DNA from: Fuerstiella sp.
GTDB taxonomy: Bacteria > Planctomycetota > Planctomycetia > Planctomycetales > Planctomycetaceae
DNA: 64,000 bases
Direction: 5' to 3'
Assembly: GCA_029245955.1 (NCBI GenBank)
Contig: JAQWOH010000047.1
Location: forward strand, 62,001 to 126,000
Shown: piece by piece, positions 1 through 9,106 of the stretch
Numbering within the stretch: the first letter of the stretch is position 1
How the letters are laid out: each line of letters opens with the position of its first letter
Program-made: the position numbers and the translations under genes
The notes under the pieces: model-generated
Seen by the model: only the letters and a program-made list of their open reading frames with translations
Told to the model about the DNA's origin: nothing
The model's database searches: none

Positions 1-8
1 CGCGACAT

Positions 9-710
9 ATGGCATGGGGTAACGAAGCAGAAGGTACGCGACTGAATCTGCTGAAAGAAAATGGGTTCAAGGCGACACTGGATCAGATCGAGGCACTGGG
101 ATACGGATGTTTATCGATTCTGGATGTCGGCTGTTCGTTTGGCGGAATTCTTGTCGAAGCAGAAAAACGTGGCTTCAAATGCGCTGGACTGGATATCGTT
201 CCCGAAGCCGTTGCCTATATTTCGTCGCTGGGTTACAGAGCACAACAGTGCTGTTCGTTGAAAGACTGCACCCTGTTTTCACAGCAGGATCCGGTTGACG
301 TGATATCGGTCCTTGATGCTCATATTTACTGGCCCAACCAGCCCGCCGAGTTACGCGCGGCACGTCAATTGCTGAGGGACGATGGCCTGCTGGTCATCCG
401 GGCTGTCACCAAATCCGCTTTCATAACCACCGGCCGCATGATGGGTACGGTATCTGCCCGCATTTCAAAGAAGCTGATCCGTCGAGCGATTGCTGACCAT
501 CGGTTTTCCATGCCGTTGAAGAGTCTGCTGAAAACTGTTGAGGACGCAGGTTTCGAAATTCTGTCTGCGTCTCCCAGAGGTGCTCAGCACACGGATTCTG
601 CGCCGCTTGGTGCCCGCGCTGCCTTTGCATTGGGGACGCTGCTGTGGCACAGGCTGGGTCTGTCCATCGCTCCCACAACATTGGTCTTCGCCAGAAAGAA
701 GGCCGAATGA
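9..710 (+). CDS. Class I SAM-dependent methyltransferase (possibly 5'-partial)
   Basis: Predicted 233-aa cytoplasmic methyltransferase of unknown substrate. Motif I of the Rossmann fold (ILDVGCSFGG, residues 37-46) is followed by an acidic strand end (AGLDIV), as expected for SAM binding. A hydrophobic beta-strand near residue 120 (DGLLVIRAV) fits the later part of the fold. The frame is open to the left window edge, so the true start may lie outside; the ATG at 9 is the first one visible. The stop overlaps the next start (ATGA), so the two genes are probably translationally coupled. A methyltransferase coupled to a DegT-type aminotransferase suggests glycan or nucleotide-sugar modification, but that is inference. 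Confidence 0.75.
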   Translation: MAWGNEAEGTRLNLLKENGFKATLDQIEALGYGCLSILDVGCSFGGILVEAEKRGFKCAGLDIVPEAVAYISSLGYRAQQCCSLKDCTLFSQQDPVDVISVLDAHIYWPNQPAELRAARQLLRDDGLLVIRAVTKSAFITTGRMMGTVSARISKKLIRRAIADHRFSMPLKSLLKTVEDAGFEILSASPRGAQHTDSAPLGARAAFALGTLLWHRLGLSIAPTTLVFARKKAE

Positions 711-1912
711 TTCCACGCCATCGCCCACCGTTTGGCCCGGCGGCTCTGGCCTGCACTGGCGTTCGCAGCCTGTTCAACAGCGGTGACGTCGAACAGCTGG
801 AGCGAAAATACAAACAGCAGCTTGGCGTGAAACACGCCGTCTGGCTGCCTTCGGCACGCTACGGTATTACGCGAACGATACAGTCACATATCACCAGCGA
901 CGCAGAGGTTATTTGTTCTGCGTTCAACTGTGGTGCGGTACATCACGCCGCCGCTGAGTGCCAGCGTACAGTTCGCTACGCTGACTGTTCTTCCGGCAGT
1001 CTGCTGATGGACTGTTCCGGAGCAGGTACCGGTGGTCACGCTCTGATTCTGTCGGAAATGTTCGGGCATCGGTTCTCACCGAAGGAGCTCGATCACCGTC
1101 TCGTCCGGAACGCCTCGTTGCGGATCTTTGACATGGCTATGGCCATCCCCGCACCTGCGGATATGCAGCGGATGCAGCAGGTCGACGTGACCGTGCTCAG
1201 CTTCGGACTAGGTAAATCGCTCTACGCCGGCTGGGGCGGCATGGCGCTGACACAATGCGACGATTTGTCCGCAATGCTGCAGCGCTGTCGCGACCAGGAT
1301 CTGGCCTCAGGACCAAGGCTGGAGTTTTATCGGTGGAATGCAGACCTCGTTCTTCGAACAGTTGCGCACGAGCCATTCTTTTATCGACAGCTTCGATCTC
1401 GTCAGCAGCTGCGCAAATCCGAAAGCACTGATTGCAGCTCTTCATTCACGGCTGATTCACACGAATGGCACCGTCCACCGACTTCGCTGCACGTCGCGCG
1501 ATCACTACGGAACCTGGAACAGTCTGTCTCGTATGTTGAGAAACGACGAATTCTTGCTGACGAATACAGAAAGCAACTATGCGGATGCTCAGACCGTGTT
1601 CAGCTGCCGCCGAGTGATTTATCGGCTCTCAGCCACTTTTGTGTTCGCGTTTCCGGTGACCGTCGAGCGGCCGTACGACAGCACCTGTGGAATCATGGCA
1701 TCGACGTCGGTACGTTGTTTCCGTTTCCTCACGAAATCTGCCGGACTGAGGAATTTCCACAGGCTGCCCGCACCGCCTTAGAAATCCTGAACCTGCCGCT
1801 GTCGACGCAACTGGACCGCCGTGCCGTCATCGGAATCTGTGATGCATTGAGAGCTGGGGTGGAGTCGTCCCGCACTGCCAGCATCGCGATGCAGCCCGGT
1901 GCGGCCGCCTGA
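707..1912 (+). CDS. DegT/DnrJ/EryC1/StrS-type PLP aminotransferase
   Basis: 401-aa protein resembling the sugar aminotransferase family (fold type I PLP enzymes), which transaminates nucleotide-linked keto-sugars. The candidate PLP lysine is K170 in SFGLGK, followed by the small-residue stretch YAGWGGMAL typical after the Schiff-base lysine. An upstream aspartate (FDMAMA, D142) sits where the PLP-pyridine acidic residue is expected. The start at 707 was chosen because its ATGA overlaps the upstream methyltransferase stop; the frame extends to 644 but inside the neighbour. Similarity to classical members is low, so a divergent subfamily or a non-sugar substrate is possible. Confidence 0.7.
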   Translation: MIPRHRPPFGPAALACTGVRSLFNSGDVEQLERKYKQQLGVKHAVWLPSARYGITRTIQSHITSDAEVICSAFNCGAVHHAAAECQRTVRYADCSSGSLLMDCSGAGTGGHALILSEMFGHRFSPKELDHRLVRNASLRIFDMAMAIPAPADMQRMQQVDVTVLSFGLGKSLYAGWGGMALTQCDDLSAMLQRCRDQDLASGPRLEFYRWNADLVLRTVAHEPFFYRQLRSRQQLRKSESTDCSSSFTADSHEWHRPPTSLHVARSLRNLEQSVSYVEKRRILADEYRKQLCGCSDRVQLPPSDLSALSHFCVRVSGDRRAAVRQHLWNHGIDVGTLFPFPHEICRTEEFPQAARTALEILNLPLSTQLDRRAVIGICDALRAGVESSRTASIAMQPGAAA

Positions 1913-2140
1913 TTTGTACTGCTGTTGGCATACCTCGTGGGCAGGGCAGGAGCGGTCAACTGCTGGGCATCACATCCCGGATTCATCAGGCTTGATGCGT
2001 CAATTTACAGTATTTTCAGCGGAACGCCTGAAAACCTGCCTCTTTGTGTAACAACACGGGTCGCGCAACGCTGTGGTTGGTACTTCCTTACTCAGAATGA
2101 CTCCGGACCGCCGATACACTCAGCAATCACAGGTGTTGCC

Positions 2141-3058
2141 ATGTTCTTTAAAGTAAACAGAATTGTCTTTACCTTGATCATGTCTGCGACAGCTCTGACC
2201 GTTGCGGACGACAATGACCTGTTCTCGGACGTGCGCACCGACACGGTCTTTGACAGTGTGGCTGATTCTGACAGCGACGCGAAGACCGGCGCGGCACGTC
2301 CCAAAGCCATTACGAACGCTGAAACCCTGCGTGACGTCCTTAAGGCCGTTGGGTTTGATGCCAGCGTTGACGGCAATCGTTCTGTCACGACGACCAAACA
2401 ACTGGATCCATGGACGTTTCCGGTGCTTGTCACGATCTCTGAAGATGAAAAGAGTATTGGAATACGCCTGGGGCTCAGTGTTATCAAAGACGAACAAACG
2501 CTGTCGACGGCGACCCTTCTGCAGTTAATGTCGGCCAGTCAGAAATATGCATCAGCTCAGTTCGCGTATAGTGCGAAACGGCAACGTACGGAGCTGTCCA
2601 CGTTTATGACCGGTAACCGTCTTACCGGCCAGCAGCTGCGTGATGAGATTATTCGACTGGCCATACTGGCGAAAGAGACGTCGGCAGTCTGGGTTGTCGC
2701 TGATACGAAAACCCGTTCTCCCAAGCCGGGTACTGCGGAGTCGAAAGCACCCACCCCGCCGAGTATGTCGACGGTCACCAGTTCGCCTGAATCTCTCAGT
2801 GGTACATGGTCGGCGACTCAATCGGAAACAGAAGCATTTGCCGTCGCGTTCAGGTCTGACGGCACCTTCAACCTGGTGTATATCAACAACGGCAAGCAGA
2901 CACGAACGTCCGGAAAGTTCACTGTTAAGACGGGTTCCCTGACTCTGACTGGAAATGATGGAGTCCGACTGGTTGGAAAGCTGACAGTTGCGTCTGACAG
3001 TGAATTCCGGTTTACGCTGCAGAATAACACCGTGCTGACGTTTACCAGAGCAAAGTAA
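2141..3058 (+). CDS. Secreted hypothetical protein, two-part
   Basis: 305-aa protein with an N-terminal signal peptide (hydrophobic residues 7-20, likely cleavage near ALTVA-DD). Residues about 55-190 (NAETLRDVLKAVGF..) resemble the type III secretion chaperone-like/YbjN fold by pattern of helices and strands, which is a weak inference. A Pro/Ser-rich linker follows, then a C-terminal beta-rich segment beginning LSGTWSA that resembles lipocalin-like or extracytoplasmic beta-barrel modules common in planctomycete secreted proteins. The start at 2141 gives a clean signal peptide; the frame is open further upstream but without signal character. Function unknown. Confidence 0.7.
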   Translation: MFFKVNRIVFTLIMSATALTVADDNDLFSDVRTDTVFDSVADSDSDAKTGAARPKAITNAETLRDVLKAVGFDASVDGNRSVTTTKQLDPWTFPVLVTISEDEKSIGIRLGLSVIKDEQTLSTATLLQLMSASQKYASAQFAYSAKRQRTELSTFMTGNRLTGQQLRDEIIRLAILAKETSAVWVVADTKTRSPKPGTAESKAPTPPSMSTVTSSPESLSGTWSATQSETEAFAVAFRSDGTFNLVYINNGKQTRTSGKFTVKTGSLTLTGNDGVRLVGKLTVASDSEFRFTLQNNTVLTFTRAK

Positions 3059-3073
3059 GTAACGGGTTTCTGT

Positions 3074-3475
3074 TCAGTGCATTTCCAGCGGGCGTGGGCC
3101 TTCGGCGACCGCGCGGGATTCCCGTGACAGATTTGCTGTCATCTGAGCAACGTCGTCGAGCATGTCAAAAGCATCTGCATCAGGGTCATCACTGTGATTC
3201 AGAGCTCGGATTTCAGTAATGACTTTGTCAGCACTACCGGTCTGTAACTGCATTTCAATGGCCGTCAGAAGTTTCGCGATGTCTTCTCGCACCGAATTGC
3301 GGATGATGACACGGCTTATCTTGGCGCCCGCCCCGGCCGAGATGACCATGACCGTCATGACAAAAACCGGTGCGCAGCAGCAGCGCAGCCATTTGACGTT
3401 TCTTGATTCGCCAACCGTCCAGCCCCACAACATCCAGCCAGCGAACAGCGCAAGAAAAATGGGGATCAGAATCAT
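3074..3475 (-). CDS. Hypothetical small membrane protein
   Basis: 133-aa protein with two predicted transmembrane helices (residues about 2-20 and 34-54) separated by a short basic loop containing CCC, then a soluble tail with a helical DIAKLLTAIEMQL segment. It is convergent with the preceding secreted protein, only 15 bases from its stop. No known domain recognised. Being coding is supported by the coherent two-helix topology; no strong Shine-Dalgarno sequence is seen. Confidence 0.55.
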   Translation of the reverse strand: MILIPIFLALFAGWMLWGWTVGESRNVKWLRCCCAPVFVMTVMVISAGAGAKISRVIIRNSVREDIAKLLTAIEMQLQTGSADKVITEIRALNHSDDPDADAFDMLDDVAQMTANLSRESRAVAEGPRPLEMH

Positions 3476-3909
3476 TTTGGGTCAGTCCATGTGGTGCGCA
3501 GCTTGGCGCGAATGACATCTGCAAGTGGCTACCCTAACCGTCGTCGAATTCTGTCGTTTCCGGTTAGCAATTGGGCAACAGCGTGCTCAGACGGAACGAA
3601 GAGTCATTTTTCCGCCAGTTCACGGCTGTAGAATCGACAATTCGGCCGATTACTTTGTAACAACTGCAAAATCTGCCAGAAGCCACGCAGGTTTCGGCAC
3701 TGCAATCTTGGCCCACATGAACTGTAAGTCATGTATAAGCAATGAATTGCGCACGGATTCGCTTATTCCTGGCGGCGTCATGTATGATTGGTTCGGCATT
3801 TGCTGCTGAACAGTTCTGTCACTGGGAAAGGATTCGCCGGTGTTTGATCGTCTGCCGGATATCTGATGGCGGGCAGACTGTAACTTGATGACCTGGGCAT
3901 AGGGCGAGC
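3476..3909. other. Intergenic region between divergent genes
   Basis: 434 bases between a leftward membrane-protein gene and a rightward metallopeptidase gene, so it must hold both promoters. A short frame at 3525-3809 lacks a credible start or domain and was not called. No clear repeat or RNA was seen. Confidence 0.5.
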
Positions 3910-5304
3910 ATGGAAGCTCAAATTCTGCGATTCACTCTGATTGCGCTGTCGCTGTTCGTTTCGACGGGCGCTGTGTTTCAGACTCGCAATTTTGTCGTCA
4001 CCGCACCGACGGCAGATATCGCTGAGCAGGTCGGCGAAGCCGCTGAGACCTATCGCCGGGATCTGGCGACATTCTGGCTGGGTGAAGCTCTGCCGAACTG
4101 GCATCGCCCGTGCAAACTGCGCGTCCGCCCGGGCGCCTTGGGGGCCGGTGGTCAGACCACGTTTCAATTCGTGGGTTCAGAAGTAATCAACTGGAATATG
4201 TACGTGCAGGGGTCGATGGAACGCATCCTGGATTCCGTTCTGCCACATGAAGTAAACCACACGATCTTTGCCAGCCATTTTCGCCGACCTTTGCCACGCT
4301 GGGCAGACGAAGGCGCAGCCACACTGTTTGAAGACCGTTCGGAACAGATGAAGCAGCTAAGCCTGCTGAACCAGGTCATCAACAGCGACCGGGAATTCAT
4401 CAGTCTTCGTGATCTGCTGACGATGAAAGAGTATCCGAAGGGTTACCGCCCAATGCTGATTCTGTACGCCGAAGGATATGCTCTGGCCGACTTTCTGGTG
4501 CAGCAGGGAGGACGTGAAAGATATCTGAAGTTCCTGGCGGATGGCGAACGGATGGGGTGGACAGAAGCGATCAAGTCGAATTACCACCATGGCGGCGTCG
4601 ATTCACTGCAGAAGAACTGGCAGGGCTGGGTGATGGCCGGGATGCCCAAACTCACGTTGCCGAAAGGCAGGATGCTGGTCGACGCGGGAACCGCCAATCA
4701 TGGACGCAGCGTGCGAGGTCAGGGTGTGGGGCGTCCCGCTATTCTGGATGAATATGCATCGAATACGACAGTCCGATTGCAAAGCCCTGACCAGAAATCA
4801 GTGGCAAGGAGTTCTGCGCGTCAAAGTGAACCTGTTGACAGCCGATCAGTATCCGGACGCAGTGCGCTGACTAACGGTCCATTGTGGCTGGGCGCCGCAG
4901 ACAGCGGCGGTCGTACACAGCATACGGCCACCGTTGCGAAGAATGAATTTCAAAACCCGACCGCCGGAGATGTTGATATCAGAACGGCTGCGGCAATGGA
5001 TCGGAAATTCGGGTCAGCGAATTTCGAAGCACCGACGCCCCGGCGAACACCAGCGGCTCCACTGTCGCGACATGTGCAACAACGGCAGGCTACCCCCAAT
5101 GTTCAGTTTCCCGCCGGGCAGAGCGGCGATGCTGGTCCATCTCCATCCTCCGGTCGTGCGGGACTGGAAGCCACGCAGCTGAGTTACAGCCAGGATAGCG
5201 CCACTCACTCTTTTCAACGAAAGCACCTCACTCAGGAACGCAGGGCGGTTACCGGATCCATCCCGCAATGGGCCGGTTTCCCAGGGCAGCAGGAATTGTT
5301 CTGA
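3910..5304 (+). CDS. Secreted gluzincin-type metallopeptidase (DUF1570/peptidase MA-like)
   Basis: 464-aa exported protein. The signal peptide covers about residues 1-21. The zincin motif H113-E-V-N-H117 is followed by WADEGAA with E134, matching the HExxH plus downstream-Glu arrangement of gluzincin-like peptidases such as the peptidase MA/DUF1570 group. Residues 270-464 are low-complexity, rich in Ser, Arg, Gln and Pro, and probably form a disordered tail. The start is preceded by the purine-rich AGGGCGAG. A strong terminator follows at 5414. Expected role is periplasmic or surface proteolysis; the substrate is unknown. The catalytic motif is directly visible; the family assignment is recall-based. 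Confidence 0.75.
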   Translation: MEAQILRFTLIALSLFVSTGAVFQTRNFVVTAPTADIAEQVGEAAETYRRDLATFWLGEALPNWHRPCKLRVRPGALGAGGQTTFQFVGSEVINWNMYVQGSMERILDSVLPHEVNHTIFASHFRRPLPRWADEGAATLFEDRSEQMKQLSLLNQVINSDREFISLRDLLTMKEYPKGYRPMLILYAEGYALADFLVQQGGRERYLKFLADGERMGWTEAIKSNYHHGGVDSLQKNWQGWVMAGMPKLTLPKGRMLVDAGTANHGRSVRGQGVGRPAILDEYASNTTVRLQSPDQKSVARSSARQSEPVDSRSVSGRSALTNGPLWLGAADSGGRTQHTATVAKNEFQNPTAGDVDIRTAAAMDRKFGSANFEAPTPRRTPAAPLSRHVQQRQATPNVQFPAGQSGDAGPSPSSGRAGLEATQLSYSQDSATHSFQRKHLTQERRAVTGSIPQWAGFPGQQELF

Positions 5305-5413
5305 TTCCGTCACAGAGGGCCACGAGTCACTCATGACCCGCAGTTTAAGAGCCGCAGCTTTGGTTCTCTCCTCCTTGGTCAAAGCTGCTCTTCTGTGAAT
5401 GCCAGCGTTTCTG

Positions 5414-5458
5414 TCGGGCGAGTCATCACTCCCGCTGATGACTCGCCCGATTTCTTTT
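5414..5458 (+). terminator. Rho-independent terminator after the metallopeptidase gene
   Basis: A perfect 15-bp inverted repeat (5414-5428 with 5436-5450, 7-base loop) is followed by TTTCTTTT. It lies 110 bases after the stop at 5304. The rest of the 431-base gap up to the next start at 5736 shows no convincing gene. Confidence 0.85.
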
Positions 5459-5735
5459 GCTTTTCCCAAGGTCGATATCGGCGCGTTGAACGCAGTGCAT
5501 CTGAGCTGGTTGCAGCACCGGACAGTATCTTGCAGTCGATTGACACGCGGTCAGCTGTTCAGGGGATTGTTGATTCTGCATACTGTCTATGCCCCGAACC
5601 GGTGCGTTGTTACCAAATTCCTGAACTGGTGTGCCACGTGAATCCTGCAGTCAACCGACGGGTAAGGTTGGCCGGTCTGACCTCAGGGTCTTCACACTGC
5701 CTTGCCCGACCCACAGATATCTCGGAGCCGTCTTC

Positions 5736-6698
5736 ATGCATCAACGATTATCTGCGTCGCATATTGTTTTCCCCGGTGTCGCTCTGGCTCTGGTCTGTGG
5801 AAACGTCTGTCAGGCACAGGAACAGAAGAAACTTAATCGGGACGTTGTCAAAGTGGCGGCTGTTCAGATCAGTGGTTATGACAAGGGTGACGTCCCGCGA
5901 GCAGGATACGATCCGACCGCGGAACTGCTGCCGTACATCGACCGAGCCGGGAAAGACGGTGCTCAGCTGGTCGTCTTTCCTGAATACGTGCTGGGACACA
6001 TTCCAGTACCGGGCCCGGACACGAACAGGATTTCCGCGGCAGCGGCAGCGAATCAGATTTACGTGATCGCAGGCTGCTGGGAGGAATATGCGGATGGCAC
6101 CTTCGCGAACACGGCACTGCTGTTTGATCGCAGTGGAGATATTTGCGGGCGCTATCACAAGACTCACGGGGCAATTGATCACTTCGACGGCGAGCCTCCC
6201 TGGGCGAGACCTCCGGCTGGCAAGACGCGAGCCTGGATGATTCGCAACGATCCGGAGTGGGTCATGGAAGCGGGCACCGACCTGCCTGTGTTTGAACTCG
6301 ATTTCGGAACGATCGGCATCATGACCTGCTATGACGGATGGTTTCCGGAACCGCCTCGTGTGCTGTCGCTCAAGGGGGCCGAACTGATCGTCTGGATCAA
6401 TGGTCGAGGTGGTTCCGTGGAGGACTTCATCATGAAAACGACCATGTTTCAGAGTCATGTCGGGATGATCGCGACTAATCAGGCGTACGGCAGCGGTACG
6501 ATGATCGGCGACTGGCCGGTTCGCATTGCGGCTCGGTGTCCCGATAAGACGGAATCGTACATCTCGGCAACCGTCAACCTGAAACGCATTCGCCAGGCAC
6601 GATATAACAGCCGCAATTTCCGGCAACGCAGACCGGATCTGTATCGTACGCTCGTAACACCGAAGTCCGCGGTCGGACCGCCTGCGACTTCTCCATAA
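5736..6698 (+). CDS. Secreted carbon-nitrogen hydrolase (nitrilase superfamily)
   Basis: 320-aa enzyme of the nitrilase superfamily, which hydrolyses amides or nitriles through a Glu-Lys-Cys triad. The triad is visible: E83 in FPEY, K142 in RYHKTH, C198 in MTCYDGWFPE. The first 28 residues form a signal peptide (ending CQAQ), so export is predicted, which is unusual for this mostly cytoplasmic family. The start at 5736 was chosen to place the signal peptide correctly; the frame opens earlier without one. Substrate unknown. The second nitrilase-family gene of this window (31508-32386) is cytoplasmic and functionally distinct. Confidence 0.85.
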   Translation: MHQRLSASHIVFPGVALALVCGNVCQAQEQKKLNRDVVKVAAVQISGYDKGDVPRAGYDPTAELLPYIDRAGKDGAQLVVFPEYVLGHIPVPGPDTNRISAAAAANQIYVIAGCWEEYADGTFANTALLFDRSGDICGRYHKTHGAIDHFDGEPPWARPPAGKTRAWMIRNDPEWVMEAGTDLPVFELDFGTIGIMTCYDGWFPEPPRVLSLKGAELIVWINGRGGSVEDFIMKTTMFQSHVGMIATNQAYGSGTMIGDWPVRIAARCPDKTESYISATVNLKRIRQARYNSRNFRQRRPDLYRTLVTPKSAVGPPATSP

Positions 6699-6840
6699 GC
6701 GGTTCAGAGTCCGGCGAATGGCGTGAAATACCTTCGTCCGGTAACCAGTCTCGACTTGCTGAAGCAAACGTTCTATGGTTGCGATGGAGCAACGCAATGA
6801 AGATGCTGGCGGGGACAGGCAGGTACGCGGTGATTTCAGG

Positions 6841-7833
6841 ATGAGAAGTCTTTTTCAGATACCGGTTCTGGTCCTGTCCATACTGCTGTGCGGTACTGCC
6901 GGACTACATCTTCTGACAGGACAGGGACTTCTTCACAGTTTCTACCAGGCATTTATTCTGCTTGCGACTGTGGGGTCTCAGGAACCGCAGCCACTGACCG
7001 ACGCGACGATGGTGTTCATTATTGCGTATCTTGCCAGTGGACTGGGAGTGTTCGCCTATAGTGTAATTCAGTTCGGACAAATTCTCGTTAACGCAGATCT
7101 TCGAGTACTTCTGGAGCGACGTCGTATGGAAAGGCGGATCAACAAGCTGGAGGGACACTTTATTGTGTGTGGCCATGGGCGAATGGGTCGCGAACTGTGC
7201 AATTATCTGCACCAGCGTCGTCAGCCCTTTGTCATCATTGACGAAAATGACGAACTGTTCACTCCGGAAATGCGAAGCTGCGACTGGCTGTTTCTGCAGG
7301 GCGATGCGACTCAGGACGACATTCTGGAGGAAGCCGGAATTCATCGGGCGCGAGCTCTGACGACGGTATTGCCCACGGACGCGGACAACCTTTATGTGGT
7401 CCTGTCGTCCCGGTTGCTTTCCGGTGATCTGCAGATCGTGGCTCGGGCAAGTGATGAGCAGGCGGCTCAGAAAATGCAGAAAGCGGGTGCCACACGAGTT
7501 ATCAATCCCTTGTCTTCGGGAGCTACCCGCATGGCTCGGTTCATGCTTTCTCCCAGCATCGAAAACTTCGTGGAGGTTGCCGAAAGTGAAGGTGTCGACT
7601 GGGAAATCGCTGACGTGCATGTATCACAGAATTCTCCACTGATTGACCAGCAGTTGAAAGAAACCAACCTCCGGAAAGAGGGCATCATGCTGCTGGGGGT
7701 TTGTCGGGACACGGGAGAAAAATACTTCCCCCCACCTGGCGACCTACGAATTCATTCCGGTGACAATCTGTTTGCGTTTGGGAGTTCTGACAACCTGAAA
7801 AGACTGACCGACCTGATGGAACAGACCGCTTAG
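6841..7833 (+). CDS. Two-TM potassium-channel-like protein with TrkA-N/TrkA-C (RCK) domains
   Basis: 330-aa membrane protein. TM1 is at about residues 5-28, then a pore helix and filter-like TVGSQE (43-48), then TM2 (about 56-82). A cytoplasmic NAD-binding RCK domain starts at FIVCGHGRMG (107-116) and a TrkA-C-like segment occupies about 240-330. This is the architecture of ligand-gated K+ channels of the MthK/GsuK type. The filter is not the canonical TVGYG, so selectivity is uncertain. The frame opens at 6775; 6841 was preferred because it puts TM1 at the N-terminus, but the longer start cannot be excluded. The downstream metal permease begins 25 bases later and may be cotranscribed. Confidence 0.8.
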   Translation: MRSLFQIPVLVLSILLCGTAGLHLLTGQGLLHSFYQAFILLATVGSQEPQPLTDATMVFIIAYLASGLGVFAYSVIQFGQILVNADLRVLLERRRMERRINKLEGHFIVCGHGRMGRELCNYLHQRRQPFVIIDENDELFTPEMRSCDWLFLQGDATQDDILEEAGIHRARALTTVLPTDADNLYVVLSSRLLSGDLQIVARASDEQAAQKMQKAGATRVINPLSSGATRMARFMLSPSIENFVEVAESEGVDWEIADVHVSQNSPLIDQQLKETNLRKEGIMLLGVCRDTGEKYFPPPGDLRIHSGDNLFAFGSSDNLKRLTDLMEQTA

Positions 7834-7858
7834 TCAGCACACAGATGAACGCACAGAC

Positions 7859-9091
7859 ATGGTTGAGGTGATCTGGAATATCTGGCTGGAACTGGCACCC
7901 TGGCTGCTGTTAGGCGCCGTTGTTGCCGGGCTGATGCACGTTGTTGTTCCGGCCGGCTGGCTGCGTCGGCAGCTTTCCGGTCGTCTGGGGGTTGCCAAAG
8001 CCGTGCTGGTCGGTATTCCGCTCCCGCTGTGCTCGTGCGGCGTGATACCGGTGGGGCTTGGACTTCGCAGCGAAGGAGCCAGTCGGGGAGCGTCCGTCGG
8101 ATTTCTGATCAGCACACCGCAGACCGGTGTCGATTCCATCCTCGTCAGCACTTCGTTTCTGGGCTGGCCGTTCGCTCTGCTCAAAGTCGTGGTGGCACTT
8201 GTGACCGGGCTTGTGGGAGGCGTTGTGGCGAATATCGGTGAAGCCGACGACGTGCCGCTGGCGCGTTCGGCCACCACAGATGCTGAACATCCTGATGTCG
8301 GACCGGCTGCCACAGTCTCCAGATCGCAGGAGTTCCTGCGTCAGACGATCGACATCGTGCGATCGATCTGGGGTTGGCTGGTCGTGGGTGTCGTTATCTC
8401 GGCCGTGATTACCAGAGTCGTCCCGGCGAACTCGTTTTCGGATGTCGGCGCACTCACTGGTCTTTCCGCACTGCTGGTCACGCTGGTGATATCTCTGCCG
8501 CTGTATGTTTGTGCCACCGCTTCCGTGCCGATCGCCGCCGCTCTTGTTGACAGCGGACTTCCGCCAGGAGCCGCCCTGGTTTTTCTGATGGCAGGGCCCG
8601 CCACCAATGTTGCGACTCTGGGGGCCGTCTACCGGACTCTGGGTCGCAGATCGTTGGTCGTTTATCTGTCAACAATCGTGATTGGCAGCCTGACGGCCGG
8701 TCTGGCATTTAATCACGTTATCGATACGTCTGTAACGCTGCATCAGGTTCATGACCACGCCGACTGGTGGCGAATTACCTGCGGAACGGTCCTGGCAGCC
8801 CTGATCGCCTGGTTCGCTGTCAGCGATGGTCTTCGTTTTGTCAGGAAACGACGCCTGGCGTCCATCAGCGATGACAACATAGTGACGTTAAACGTTGACG
8901 GCATGACCTGTGATGGCTGTGCGGCACGACTGGAGCGACTGCTGGAAGCGACTGACGGAATTGATCGAGCGGACGCCTCCTATAGCGAACGTCGCGTTAC
9001 CGTCAGCGGAACAGCTTCGCAATCTGCTGTCACGGAGGCCATAAATGCAGCGGGTTTTTCGGTCCGTACCCGCCCCCTGGCAGCAGAATAA
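7859..9091 (+). CDS. SO_0444-type Cu/Zn efflux permease (DUF318) with C-terminal HMA domain
   Basis: 410-aa inner-membrane protein with about eight TM helices. The DUF318-type permease signature PLCSCGVIP (C58, C60) is present, with a second half containing PLYVCATASVPIAA. Residues about 341-405 form a heavy-metal-associated domain with the metal site MTCDGC (C351, C354). The permease is expected to export copper or zinc, and the HMA domain could bind or deliver the metal. It lies 25 bases after the channel gene on the same strand. Domain calls are from visible motifs; the metal is not determined. Confidence 0.85.
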   Translation: MVEVIWNIWLELAPWLLLGAVVAGLMHVVVPAGWLRRQLSGRLGVAKAVLVGIPLPLCSCGVIPVGLGLRSEGASRGASVGFLISTPQTGVDSILVSTSFLGWPFALLKVVVALVTGLVGGVVANIGEADDVPLARSATTDAEHPDVGPAATVSRSQEFLRQTIDIVRSIWGWLVVGVVISAVITRVVPANSFSDVGALTGLSALLVTLVISLPLYVCATASVPIAAALVDSGLPPGAALVFLMAGPATNVATLGAVYRTLGRRSLVVYLSTIVIGSLTAGLAFNHVIDTSVTLHQVHDHADWWRITCGTVLAALIAWFAVSDGLRFVRKRRLASISDDNIVTLNVDGMTCDGCAARLERLLEATDGIDRADASYSERRVTVSGTASQSAVTEAINAAGFSVRTRPLAAE

Positions 9092-9106
9092 ACTGTCTCA
9101 GACGTT

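Noticed and set aside
3525-3809. 94-aa frame in the intergenic region
   Set aside because: Lacks ribosome site, domain or hydrophobic pattern.
5748-6797. 349-aa minus-strand frame
   Set aside because: Antisense to the exported nitrilase, which has its full triad.
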